Assembly: GCA_900550465.1 (NCBI GenBank)
Contig: URSC01000001.1
Span: 218,263-282,262, forward strand
Source of the DNA: an uncultured Alistipes sp.
GTDB taxonomy: Bacteria; Bacteroidota; Bacteroidia; Bacteroidales; UBA932
Reading direction: 5' to 3'
Length of the DNA: 64,000 nt
Shown here: positions 1-8,591 of the stretch, in pieces
Layout of the letters: the number at the start of each line of letters is the position of its first letter
Numbering within the stretch: the stretch's first letter is position 1
Made by a program: the position numbers and the translations under genes
Notes under the pieces: generated by a model
The model's input: only the letters and a program-made list of their open reading frames with translations
Told to the model about the DNA's origin: nothing
The model's database searches: none

Positions 1-1
1 T

Positions 2-733
2 CATAAGGTACAATTAGCCTATAATGAGAATTTGAAAGAGCTACAAGAGCATGGTATGTTGCCATTGTTTGATGCTGGCTACATCAATATCGGCCGTCAA
101 TATCTCACGATTGGCATCAATGGTTTAGTAGAAGCGGCTGAATTCATGGGGATGCAGATAACCAATAACCCGGGATATCTGAAATTTGTTCAGGCAATCT
201 TGGGGCTAATAGAAAAATACAATCGGCAATACCGGACAAAAGACATATTATTTAATTGTGAGATGATACCTGCCGAAAATGTAGGCGTGAAACATGCTAA
301 GTGGGATCGTGAAGATGGATATTTTGTGCCTCGAGATTGCTACAACAGCTATTTTTACATAGTCGAAGACGAATCTCTAACCATCATCGATAAATTTAAG
401 ATGCATGGTACTCCCTATATAGAGCATCTTACTGGAGGTTCAGCTCTTCACATGAATTTGGATGAGCATTTGAGTGCTCCGCAGTATCGCCAACTGTTGA
501 GAGTTGCAGCTCGCGAGGGTACGAACTATTTCACATTCAACATACCCAATACGGTATGCAACGATTGTGGACACATCGATAAGCGTTATCTGCAAGAATG
601 TCCCGTGTGCCATAGTAGAAACATAGATTATTTAACACGAGTGATAGGTTATCTGAAGCGTATAAGTAATTTCTCTCAGGCGCGTCAAAAAGAGGCGGCT
701 CGACGTTATTATGCTCATGGAGTAAAAGAATGA
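2..733 (+). CDS. nrdD: Anaerobic (class III) ribonucleoside-triphosphate reductase, 3' part (copy 1)
   Basis: This is the C-terminal part of the oxygen-sensitive glycyl-radical enzyme that reduces NTPs to dNTPs in the cytoplasm. The frame is open to the left edge of the window, so the 5' end lies outside. Visible are the zinc-binding Cys pairs (CNDCGHIDKRY, then CPVC) and the C-terminal glycyl-radical motif RVIGY about 25 residues before the end. It is closely similar along its whole length to the second nrdD at 22214-24304, but its DNA is clearly AT-richer and uses different codons (many TTA, AAT, GAT). nrdG follows one base after its stop, as expected for an nrdDG operon. The different base composition suggests a separate origin for the two copies; no regulator of this copy can be seen because its leader lies outside the window. 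Confidence 0.95.
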   Translation, partial: HKVQLAYNENLKELQEHGMLPLFDAGYINIGRQYLTIGINGLVEAAEFMGMQITNNPGYLKFVQAILGLIEKYNRQYRTKDILFNCEMIPAENVGVKHAKWDREDGYFVPRDCYNSYFYIVEDESLTIIDKFKMHGTPYIEHLTGGSALHMNLDEHLSAPQYRQLLRVAAREGTNYFTFNIPNTVCNDCGHIDKRYLQECPVCHSRNIDYLTRVIGYLKRISNFSQARQKEAARRYYAHGVKE

Positions 734-734
734 T

Positions 735-1205
735 ATGCTGAAGTTTGTAAGTTACGATATTGTTTTTCAGGAGATTCCAGACGAGGTGACACTTGCTGTT
801 AATATTTCAGGTTGTCCAAATGGTTGTCTTGGCTGTCACAGTCCACATTTACAGCAGGATATCGGACACCCACTGACTTCCGAAGCACTCGATTTACTGC
901 TGAGGGAGTACGAAGGGGCGATTACTTGTTTTTGTTTTATGGGAGGGGATGGATCTCCTGAGGATGTAGCTTTGCTGGCCAACTGGCTTCGGGAACACTA
1001 TCCGCAATTGAAAACAGCCTGGTATTCTGGCCGAACAAAAATACCAGAAGAAATGGATGTAAGACTATTTGACTATCTGAAACTTGGACCGTATCTGGAG
1101 CGGGACGGAGGATTACGCAGTAGGACGACAAATCAACGGTTGTACCATGTATCTGTTGGTTCCAATGGAGTGCATATGAAAGATATTACGACACGGTTTT
1201 GGTAA
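735..1205 (+). CDS. nrdG: Anaerobic ribonucleotide reductase activating protein (copy 1)
   Basis: Radical-SAM activase that installs the glycyl radical on NrdD. The 156-residue protein carries the NrdG form of the cluster motif, CPNGCLGC (Cys-x3-Cys-x2-Cys), which binds the [4Fe-4S] cluster, followed by the conserved HSPHL. Further on are FMGGDG and AWYSGR, both usual for short NrdG proteins. The start ATG lies one base after the nrdD stop. The protein ends with Arg-Phe-Trp and a TAA stop. This end matters, because the second copy at 24316 has the same Phe-Trp but no stop and runs on into BtuF. The composition is AT-rich like the preceding nrdD fragment. Confidence 0.95.
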   Translation: MLKFVSYDIVFQEIPDEVTLAVNISGCPNGCLGCHSPHLQQDIGHPLTSEALDLLLREYEGAITCFCFMGGDGSPEDVALLANWLREHYPQLKTAWYSGRTKIPEEMDVRLFDYLKLGPYLERDGGLRSRTTNQRLYHVSVGSNGVHMKDITTRFW

Positions 1206-1334
1206 AATGGACTATCGCGACTCGTATTTATCAATCAAAGATAGCGAATATAAATAAGCATTGCAATGAATACAGATACATTGGCTGTATTGAAAAATAT
1301 TCGAAAGTATTCATAACTAAGAACCAAGTTTCAT

Positions 1335-1493
1335 ATGTTCCATAGCGAATCTGTCTCTTGGAATATTGACAGAGTTAAAGATATTCACAGAGAAATGCTG
1401 GTTGTCATGGGATTGATGAAAATAGAAAATCCTGAATTGCTTTGTCAAATATTCGGGTCTGACATGCAAGTGACAGCGTGTGGAAAAGATTGA
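1335..1493 (+). CDS. Possible small hypothetical protein (52 aa)
   Basis: A short frame that starts with ATG and ends at TGA directly before the inverted-repeat element. Its translation looks protein-like (for example DIHREMLVVMGLMKIENPEL) and has no low-complexity signature, but no family is recognised and no good promoter or ribosome site is visible. It could equally be the remnant of a longer gene cut by the element at 1494. The rest of 1206-1589 contains nothing else that I can support. Confidence 0.2.
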   Translation: MFHSESVSWNIDRVKDIHREMLVVMGLMKIENPELLCQIFGSDMQVTACGKD

Positions 1494-1581
1494 GGGTGTC
1501 AAAACTCCCTTTTTGAAAGACTTAACTTGCTACAGCTTTCTTTGGCAGGGTAAATTTTTATATTTGGGCATTATGACACCC
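1494..1581. mobile_element. Miniature inverted-repeat element (MITE-like), 88 bp
   Basis: The ends are near-perfect inverted repeats of 16 bases: GGGTGTCAAAACTCCC on the left and, read on the other strand, GGGTGTCATAATGCCC on the right (13 of 16 match). The interior is about 56 bases of AT-rich non-coding DNA. Terminal GGGTGTCA repeats are of insertion-sequence type, so this may be a non-autonomous derivative or a solo remnant. It lies between the AT-rich nrdDG fragment and the conjugation gene. No clear target duplication is visible. Confidence 0.45.
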
Positions 1582-1589
1582 CCCTCTTT

Positions 1590-3776
1590 TTACTTGGCAT
1601 TACGCCTGTTCAACACATCCTTGATCATCTCCTTCACGTCCTGACCCACCTGCACGAAGTTCTTGTACAGGATGCGTTCCCGTTCCTCCCTCGACTTGAA
1701 GGTGTAGAATCTCGGCAGCGGCACATACGCGGCTTCCTCTTTCTTTATCTCTCCCATATCGAAGTCAGTCTTGCAGAAGAACTTTGTGGTCTTGAACTCT
1801 TCCGACTCCTGAATGTTCATCGAACCGCCTACGCCGGTCTTGGTTTTCACGAAGTCCCTTGCTGTCTGCCCGCATATCCATCCCGTTGCCATATCGGAGA
1901 TCTTCGATGCCGGTACCAGGCTGTCCATGTTCTCGTTCAGGTTGATGCTGGTCTTGTCACGGTCAATGGTGACGCCCTTCTTCACTTGCACGACCTTTCC
2001 GAAAATGTCATTCGACAGCCATTCCAGTGTCTCTTTTGAGCGGGCCGAACCGCTGACCACGTTACCCACGGTCGTGATGATCTTCTGCATACCCACCTTG
2101 CCGTAGTCGGCCTCCAGCTGCGGCAACTCCTGGAATCCCAGGGTCACGCTCACCTTGTTGCTTCGGGCTGTGCCTATCAGTCGGTCTATCTTGTGGAAAT
2201 ACAGCGTCGGCAGCTCATCCACGATGATGCTCACCGGGATGTTCTTCCCTTGCCCGGTATTCACTCGGGTGACAAGGCGGTTCAGGATAAGGGCGTTCAA
2301 CGCACCGATGATGCTCTCCATCTCCGGATCGTTGGCAATGAGCAGGTAGCTTGGGTTCTTCGGATCGCTCACCTTCAGGTCAAAGTCATCACCGTCACGG
2401 TGGAATATCCAGTACGATTCCTTGGTCGCCAGACGGGAGGTATAGACACGCAGCGTACCAATCATACCTTCCAACTGCTCCATGGCCTTGTTCCTGAAGG
2501 CGGTCTGGAACGGCCCGAGCAGCGGTGCCACCTCGTTGTCGGTCTCCAGTACCTCGAAGATGGTCTGATAACTTTCGTTCAGGAACGATAATATGTGCGG
2601 CATGTCCGAATACTTACCCAGCCAGTAGGCCGGCTCCACGATGTTGCCGCCCTCTTTGTCACGCACGATTCCGGTCGGCTTCCAGAATTTGGTTTCCGGG
2701 TCCTGACGTTTCTCCGCGTACAGCATGTTTCCGTCCTTGTCATACGGCTCCCGTTCGTAATTGACAAAGAAATAGATGCAGGCGGCCAGGAAGTTCACCG
2801 CGGATGTCTGGAAGAACTGGTCGCTTCCGCCGCCGCCTTCCTTCTTGCCCTTCTGCAAGGACTCGAGCAGGGTTTCCGCTGTCTCACTGACTGCCGCCAG
2901 GTTGTTGATGTATTTTGCCTGAATAGGATTGACACGACGGCTGTATTCCACGTCCACGAAGTTGATCATGTTGAACTTGCACCCCTTGGGAACTCTTCCC
3001 AGCTTCTCGTTCAGCTTGTAATGGTAGTAAAGTTTCGTGGCGAGTGTCGGGAATTTGTAGTCATATACAACCATGGCAAACCCCTTGGCACTGTGTTGAC
3101 GGATGAACGGCTCAATGATACTGAATGTTTTACCCGATCCGGGAGTTCCCACGACCCACGTCCCGCGGAAAGGGTTGCTGATGCTGACCCATCCCTTGCG
3201 GAACTTCCCCTTGTAATAGTAGCGCATCGGGATATTCACGCTGTATTTGTTCTCCTGAATCTCTTCGCTCTGCTCGAAACTCTCGTTCTCGAAGTTGAAG
3301 CGGTCCTTCATCAGGCCCTCCTTGATGAACTTGGAGATATTGTCCAGGGCTATATGTACCAGTACCACTCCCACGAGCGAAGCCGCCATGTACAGGATAC
3401 GGTTCAGCGGCAGCGTATAGAGCCGCATTTCCATCGGATGGCCGAACAGCCACACGGACAGGACAAGCAGAAGCAGTCCGCCGGTCAGGGGAAAGATCAC
3501 CTGCTTGCGGGCGTTGAACTCCAGATGCTTTTTGTTCCTCGTACCGATACAGGTGATACAGATTAACAGTATCGTGGCAATCTTGCTGTACACGAGATGG
3601 CCGTCCTGATAGATCGTCCATCGCTTGATACGCCCGTGGATGTCAGTCAGTATGCCGCCCCACTGGTCGAATACTGCCGGGTCAATGGCATACTCGAAAA
3701 ACTCCAGCAGTGCCGATACATAGACGACCGCACGGAATATCTTGTAGAATCCTTGTAACTCTTTGCTTTCTTCCAT
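1590..3776 (-). CDS. mobC: Conjugative-transfer coupling protein, MobC/TraG (VirD4 family)
   Basis: A type IV coupling protein of the kind carried by CTnDOT-like conjugative transposons. It is an inner-membrane ATPase that brings the relaxase-DNA complex to the mating channel. The 728-residue protein begins with about 150 residues containing several hydrophobic segments, then has a Walker A motif (GTPGSGKT, about residue 210) and a Walker B motif (SIIVDELPTLY, about residue 520). The TraM-recognition-type C-terminal region follows. The gene is intact, but no other transfer gene is present: upstream is an oppositely oriented AbiE pair and downstream is the 88-bp element. It is therefore either the edge of a larger element or an isolated remnant. 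The wording 'MobC' follows usage for Bacteroides elements. Confidence 0.88.
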   Translation of the reverse strand: MEESKELQGFYKIFRAVVYVSALLEFFEYAIDPAVFDQWGGILTDIHGRIKRWTIYQDGHLVYSKIATILLICITCIGTRNKKHLEFNARKQVIFPLTGGLLLLVLSVWLFGHPMEMRLYTLPLNRILYMAASLVGVVLVHIALDNISKFIKEGLMKDRFNFENESFEQSEEIQENKYSVNIPMRYYYKGKFRKGWVSISNPFRGTWVVGTPGSGKTFSIIEPFIRQHSAKGFAMVVYDYKFPTLATKLYYHYKLNEKLGRVPKGCKFNMINFVDVEYSRRVNPIQAKYINNLAAVSETAETLLESLQKGKKEGGGGSDQFFQTSAVNFLAACIYFFVNYEREPYDKDGNMLYAEKRQDPETKFWKPTGIVRDKEGGNIVEPAYWLGKYSDMPHILSFLNESYQTIFEVLETDNEVAPLLGPFQTAFRNKAMEQLEGMIGTLRVYTSRLATKESYWIFHRDGDDFDLKVSDPKNPSYLLIANDPEMESIIGALNALILNRLVTRVNTGQGKNIPVSIIVDELPTLYFHKIDRLIGTARSNKVSVTLGFQELPQLEADYGKVGMQKIITTVGNVVSGSARSKETLEWLSNDIFGKVVQVKKGVTIDRDKTSINLNENMDSLVPASKISDMATGWICGQTARDFVKTKTGVGGSMNIQESEEFKTTKFFCKTDFDMGEIKKEEAAYVPLPRFYTFKSREERERILYKNFVQVGQDVKEMIKDVLNRRNAK

Positions 3777-3870
3777 TTTTTTATAGCTTTTTTATTGGGT
3801 TGTGGTTCTGATCGCCTCGGATATTGTTGGACTTGATTATTTTGATTCAGACGAAAATAAATGTCATGTT

Positions 3871-3904
3871 TTTGCAGTAAAAAACAAGACTTTTCTTATA
3901 TTTG
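3871..3904 (+). promoter_or_regulatory. Bacteroidota-type promoter for the abiE pair
   Basis: TTTG at 3871-3874 and TATATTTG at 3897-3904, spaced 22 bases, match the Bacteroidota -33/-7 boxes. They lie about 25 bases upstream of the chosen abiEi start and point away from the divergent mobC gene. Confidence 0.55.
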
Positions 3905-3928
3905 CATCCGGAACAAAACGATTCGATT

Positions 3929-4648
3929 ATGGTGATTACTAAACAGGTACAGGAAATACTGGACGCCACGCCTCCGGGCAAGGTGCTTACCATTGCTGAT
4001 TTCAATGTGCTGCCGGAGTACCAGCCTGCGTTGGTCAAGGCACTCAGCCGTCTGGTGGCAGAAGGCTCTATCTACAAGATTGCCAAAGGACGGTACTACA
4101 AGCCTAAACAGACGGTGTTCGGCACATTGAAGCCTCCGGTGGCAGAGGTGGTCAAGGACCTTCTGGAACGTAACGGCAAGCCAATCGGCTATATGACCGG
4201 TACGGCAGCATTTGCGCAGTTGGGGTTGACGACACAGATCACATCGGCCATTACGATAGGCACGAACAAATACCGCCGGCCTATGAAACGGGGCGAATAC
4301 AGCGTGTCCTTCCTTGTACAGCCTAATGCAATCACACGGGAGAACATTCCTCTGCTGCTGATCCTTGACGCGCTCAAATTGCTCCGTGAGATTCCGGCAA
4401 CATCACCTGACGATTGTGTGCGGGGCGTTGCTCGGCTGATAGCCGCTCTGTCCGAAGGCGATCTGGAGAAACTGGCGGACCTGGCCGAAAATTACCAGCC
4501 GTATGTCCGGGCATTGCTGGGTGCCATTCTGGACAGTCTTGGAGCTGACACCCGACAATTGCGTGCGACACTCAATGGGGTCACGACCTACAAACTTCCT
4601 GTCACCGCACAGGCTTTACCCACCAAATTAAAATGGAACATCGTATGA
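3929..4648 (+). CDS. abiEi: AbiEi-type antitoxin (DUF6088 family)
   Basis: Probable antitoxin of an AbiE type IV toxin-antitoxin or phage-defence pair. In this family the N-terminal winged-helix domain binds its own promoter and the C-terminal part neutralises the toxin. The 239-residue protein begins MVITKQVQEILDATPPG and shows the usual DUF6088 features: a winged-helix region to about residue 60 with GSIYKIAKGRYYKP, then PIGYMTGTAAFAQLGL. An upstream in-frame ATG adds nine unlikely residues overlapping the promoter, so I chose the start at 3929. Its stop overlaps the toxin start by four bases (ATGA). It lies between a conjugation gene and an IS21 element, typical accessory context. Confidence 0.8.
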   Translation: MVITKQVQEILDATPPGKVLTIADFNVLPEYQPALVKALSRLVAEGSIYKIAKGRYYKPKQTVFGTLKPPVAEVVKDLLERNGKPIGYMTGTAAFAQLGLTTQITSAITIGTNKYRRPMKRGEYSVSFLVQPNAITRENIPLLLILDALKLLREIPATSPDDCVRGVARLIAALSEGDLEKLADLAENYQPYVRALLGAILDSLGADTRQLRATLNGVTTYKLPVTAQALPTKLKWNIV

Positions 4649-5637
4649 GACTACACGAGAATCAGCAACTGTTTGCCGATGCCATAGAAGCGGCTGCACG
4701 TCCGGTACAGGACGGCGGACTCGGCATCAAGAGTATCTTTATCGAGAAAGACTATTGGATCTGTCGTTCGCTGTCGCTTATGGCTGCCGGAGACAAGGAT
4801 AATCGTGCCATTTTCAAGGGCGGAACTTCCCTGACCATGGCCTACGGCATCGGGGCACGTTTCTCCGAGGACATTGACGTGGCCATCGCCGAAGCATGGA
4901 CACTGAGCGGAAACCAGCTAAAGAACCTCATACGCCGTACATCGAAGAATATGACAGCCGGACTGGAGGAACTGGTCATCCCAGGCATGACAAGCAAGGG
5001 ATCGCATTACCACAAGGCGTTTTACACCTATCCACGGGCCATAGATACGGAACAGGTCGGAGCAATCCGGGCTGGGCAACTCCTGGTAGAAATCAACAGT
5101 TTTGCCAATCCATATCCTTTCGAGCGGCGTTCTCTCTGCAGTTTCCTGACAGAGTTCCTGCAGGCTACCGGCAACAACCGTATGATAGAGGAATACGGGA
5201 TGCAGCCGTTCGAGGTCAATGTGCTTGACCGTCGCCGCACGCTGACCGAGAAATTGGTGTCACTCATCCGATGCTCGCTGGCCAATCTGTATATGCCGCA
5301 GTTGACGGCCAAAATCCGTCATTTCTACGATCTGCATCATCTGCTGAAAGATGAAGAGTGCCTCACGTATCTTCATAGCGATGCTTTCCCCGAAGATTTC
5401 AGGTCACTGCTCGAACACGACCGGCAGAGCTTTGACAAGCCCGAAGGCTGGCGTGACCGGCGACTGGAGGAGTCCCCGTTGATGACAGATCTGCCGCAGG
5501 TTTGGGGCAACTTGCAGACAGTTTACATGGGTGAACTCCCGGATTTGGCATATCGTGCCATTCCGGCCCCCTCGGATGTCGAGGAAAGCATACGTCGCTT
5601 GATGGCATTACTGCGTGAATTCGGCTCTGGTTTGTAA
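4645..5637 (+). CDS. abiEii: AbiEii-type nucleotidyltransferase toxin
   Basis: Probable toxin partner of AbiEi. Members of this nucleotidyltransferase-like family transfer nucleotides to RNA targets and arrest growth on phage infection. Motifs visible in the 330-residue protein are KGGTSL (about residue 55) and RFSEDIDVAI (about residue 72), which contain the active-site Ser and the Asp pair. An IFIEKDYW segment near the N-terminus is also typical. I prefer the ATG that overlaps the antitoxin stop; another ATG four codons upstream (4633) is possible. The gene appears intact. The 177 bases to the IS21 left end show nothing recognisable. Confidence 0.8.
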   Translation: MRLHENQQLFADAIEAAARPVQDGGLGIKSIFIEKDYWICRSLSLMAAGDKDNRAIFKGGTSLTMAYGIGARFSEDIDVAIAEAWTLSGNQLKNLIRRTSKNMTAGLEELVIPGMTSKGSHYHKAFYTYPRAIDTEQVGAIRAGQLLVEINSFANPYPFERRSLCSFLTEFLQATGNNRMIEEYGMQPFEVNVLDRRRTLTEKLVSLIRCSLANLYMPQLTAKIRHFYDLHHLLKDEECLTYLHSDAFPEDFRSLLEHDRQSFDKPEGWRDRRLEESPLMTDLPQVWGNLQTVYMGELPDLAYRAIPAPSDVEESIRRLMALLREFGSGL

Positions 5638-5814
5638 TCGTATGTTGTCCAACAATGTCAAAGAACGCAATCGTATATCTCTGGTTTACCGGTTGATGGT
5701 TATAATCGGGCGTACCTTGTGCGCCTGTGTCTTGGGTGTTTCCTGTATGGCTCCGCTGCCCATCGAGTAAAGCCAGGCTTTTGCCGTTTCCTGTTCGGCC
5801 ACTTCTGTGGATGT

Positions 5815-5848
5815 TGGAAAAGCCACGCGACTTTGACCCTTTTGGCCA
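5815..5848 (+). repeat. IS21 left terminal inverted repeat
   Basis: 34 bases, exact reverse complement of 8399-8432. Downstream of it a second TTGACC motif (near 5880) is probably another transposase-binding repeat. Confidence 0.9.
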
Positions 5849-5929
5849 AACAGGATTTGCCCACCTTTGGCTACAATACAATTGACCCCTTAAAGCCCTG
5901 GTGTTGGGGGTCACTTTTATTTTACCCTT

Positions 5930-6649
5930 TTAAAATTTCTCATTTTTCTTAGATCTTAACTTTCGCATACTTTCACCATATAGCTCTATGGTATGAGCCG
6001 TATGTATGATACGGTCAAGGATTGCATCGGCTATTGTCGGGTCACCAACCATGTCGTACCAGTTGGAGGATGGATACTGCGATGTGATGATGATGGATTT
6101 CCGTTCATGCCTGTCCTCGATGATTTCAAGCAGTATGGGCCGTTCCTTGGCATCAAGAGGAACGATGAACAGGTCGTCAAGGATGAGTAACTGGCATCGC
6201 TCAATTTTCTTGAGTTCCGTTTCAAGTGTACCTTTGACTTTGGCGACTTTCAGCGCACCGAGCAGTTTCGGGGCGTTGGCATAGAAGGTTCGGAATCCCC
6301 TTTTGCATGCTTCGTGGCCGAGGGCGCAGGCCAGATAGCTTTTCCCCGTTCCTGAAGAACCGGTGATGAAAAGGTTCTGTGCCTTATGCACAAAATCAAG
6401 GGTGGCGAGACGTTCCATCTGGTTGCGTTCCAGCCCCCGGTTCGTGGCATAGTCGACCTGTTCAATATAGGCCTTGTAACGGAATGCCGCATTCTTGGTA
6501 AGCCGTGCAATGGCAGCCTGCGCACGATAGTCCCATTCGCGTGCAAGGAGCATGGAAAGGAACGTGTCCGCAGTCATGGATTGCGGAGTGGTGCCGGCAA
6601 GACTTTCCCTGAAAGCCTCTGCCATGCCATGCAGTTTCATACGGTTCAT
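5930..6649 (-). CDS. istB: IS21 helper ATPase IstB
   Basis: DnaC/IstB-type AAA+ ATPase that assists the IstA transposase in target selection. The 239-residue protein has Walker A TGSSGTGKS (about residue 95), Walker B LLILDDLF (about residue 155) and the family's N-terminal MNRMKLHGMAEAF region. The end ITSQYPSSNWYDMVGDPTIADAILDR is typical of IstB. It is downstream of istA on the same strand with the usual short spacing. The frame is open for about 20 codons further upstream but without an ATG. The gene appears intact. Confidence 0.93.
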   Translation of the reverse strand: MNRMKLHGMAEAFRESLAGTTPQSMTADTFLSMLLAREWDYRAQAAIARLTKNAAFRYKAYIEQVDYATNRGLERNQMERLATLDFVHKAQNLFITGSSGTGKSYLACALGHEACKRGFRTFYANAPKLLGALKVAKVKGTLETELKKIERCQLLILDDLFIVPLDAKERPILLEIIEDRHERKSIIITSQYPSSNWYDMVGDPTIADAILDRIIHTAHTIELYGESMRKLRSKKNEKF

Positions 6650-6730
6650 TAAATCCAGTGATATGGTATTCTGGTCCTGTTGTCCCGTAACGGGAGCTGT
6701 TTTTATTGTTTACTTCCATAAATATGAGTT

Positions 6731-8296
6731 TTATTGTTTGTCCTTTCTGTAATATTCACGTCCGCGTATATTTTTGTGGGTCAATGGGGTCGGGGAAGTC
6801 ACGTCGGGCTGTACTTTCCCGTCCTCATCGGGAAGGAAATCCGCATCTTCTCCCAGTTCAAGCACCTCGCGCAAGGCCTGATATCCGTATTGCAACTTCT
6901 GGTCCGCACATACGCAAGCCGCAACCAGACGGTCGCGGCCGTATTTTTTCTCCAACGCCAGGATACCCCGACAGGACCTGAACGCCTTTGGCGGATATTG
7001 CATGAAACGCTCCACTTCACGGAGATAGTTCAATACGATATTGTCTATTTCCGAGGCACGCCGGAAAAGTTCCTCCAGGTCCTTGTCATAGGGGCCATAA
7101 TGGCCGGGCAGGTTGTGCTCCTTTTTCCAGGAATAAGTGTAAGGAATGTCACAGCGGTCATGGGTGGCCACAAGGTTCATGCCACAGTAGATTTCCACCG
7201 TGTCGGCATCATAGAGAATCGTCACACGCTTTCCTATATATTCCTTTGGAACACTGTAATGGTGCTTGAACAAGGAAACGTAAGAGTTCCTTCCTACGGT
7301 CATCAGTTTCCTCTCTTTCATTACGTAACGTTCCACAGGAAGCGGCCGGAGATAATCCTTCTCTCCATGAAGGAACATTTCCTTGCGTGACACCTCCCGT
7401 CCGGCCATCACCTTTTCATTGAAATCAAGCAGGGAGACATGGATGGCGGTATTGAGTTCCTCCAGGCTGGAGAATGTCATTCCTTCTATGTCAAGGTAAA
7501 TGGAACGGTAGAGGAGCTTTACGGCATTTTCTACCAAAGCCTTGTCCTTGGGGTGACGCGCACGGGCGGGATAGACCGCACAGCCGTAATATTCGGCAAA
7601 AGCGGCGAAATCATCATTGATGACAGGCTCGTTGCGGTCGCTCCGTGCGACGGCAGCCTTCAGATTGTCGGGGACGATAGCCGCAGGAACGCCTTCAAAA
7701 TATTGCATGGCATTCTCACATGCCTTTATCAGGTCTTCCTTGCGTTGCGACCATACGGCTTCGCAGTAGGTATAATGGCTGAACGGAAGGATGGCGACAA
7801 ATACCTCGGCTTTCTTCGTCTCGCCAGTCATTTCATCAACGACTTCAAGCCTGTCACCGGCAAAGTCAATATACATCTGGTCTGCGGCATAGTGCTCGAC
7901 ATGACCGACGACCTTGACGTGAAACTTGTACTGACGGACAGCCCGCTTGAAGGAGGATAACTGGAAACCGTCCGGATATTCGGCATGGTACTCCCTGAAC
8001 AGTTTTCAGACACTCATGCCTTTACGTGACAGACGGGATACATATCCGGGAAGCAAGGCCTCCAATTCAATCCTTCTGGAAGAAGGCTCCCGATGCCGGG
8101 ATTCCGTACAGCCGAACAGTTCATCCAATTGCCCGTCGGACAGGGAAAGAAGCTGTTCAATACTCTTGCCGCTTGAAAGGAACAGGCGGACATACTTGCG
8201 GACAGTATTACGGGAAGTATGAAACGTGGACGCCGTTTCCTTGATTCCCATGCCGGCCGCATAACATCTTAAAATGTTTTTGATTCGTTTATCCAT
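6731..8296 (-). pseudogene. istA: IS21 transposase IstA, interrupted by an in-frame TGA
   Basis: IstA is the DDE transposase of IS21. The N-terminal helix-turn-helix part begins MDKRIKNILRCYAAG and runs to ...RKGMSV, then meets TGA at 8006-8008. Translation continues in the same frame with KLFREYHAEYPDGF and the rest of the protein, including YIDFAG, VPDNLKAAV and ALVENAVK, which carry the Asp, Asp and Glu of the active site. Without the TGA the product would be about 520 residues, normal for IstA. The stop falls where Trp would fit (TGG to TGA by one base). Other genes here end normally at TGA, so recoding as Trp is unlikely. An internal ATG at 7876 could start a truncated protein lacking the DNA-binding part. 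Confidence 0.85.
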
Positions 8297-8398
8297 TTGT
8301 ATAGATTTTATTATCGCCCCCGTTACACCAGGACTCGGGTACTCAAATCTACACAAAAAATCTATAACAACAGGTGGGCTAAGTGGTCAATACTATTG

Positions 8399-8432
8399 TG
8401 GCCAAAAGGGTCAAAGTCGCGTGGCTTTTCCA
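8399..8432 (+). repeat. IS21 right terminal inverted repeat
   Basis: Exact reverse complement of 5815-5848, ending TTTTCCA. To its left is a partial TTGACC-type repeat (near 8385). The right flank is chromosome without a gene until 8592. Confidence 0.9.
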
Positions 8433-8591
8433 GGCGGAGCAGGAGGGAGTGGAGAGGGAGGAAAGGCGGCTCGCTGACACCGCTTGGGATAAGGATGTCT
8501 GAGGCGAGCCGTTGATTTTCAGTTGGATGTCGGTTCCGTGCAGTTCAAAGCAATGTATGTGTGGTTGTATAGATAAGCATATTGGGGAATC

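Larger units (their letters stand above)
5815..8432 (-). mobile_element. IS21-family insertion sequence (2618 bp)
   Basis: The ends are perfect 34-bp inverted repeats running TGGAAAAGCC...TTTTGGCCA, beginning with TG and ending with CA as in IS21. Shorter partial copies of the TTGACC motif just inside both ends resemble the multiple terminal repeats that bind the IS21 transposase. The element contains istA and istB on the minus strand. istA carries an in-frame TGA, so this copy is probably unable to move by itself. No direct target repeat is seen: the left flank reads ...GGATGT and the right flank GGCGGA.... The element sits exactly between the mobile block on the left and the GC-rich chromosome on the right. 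Confidence 0.9.

Noticed and set aside
2595..3566. Long open frame (323 codons) antisense to mobC
   Set aside because: It is the mirror of a well-supported coupling-protein gene with Walker motifs; its translation has no recognisable domain.
8006..8008. UGA read as tryptophan in istA
   Set aside because: Several genes in the window end at TGA (nrdD copy 1, abiEi, btuB, btuG), so UGA is a normal stop here.
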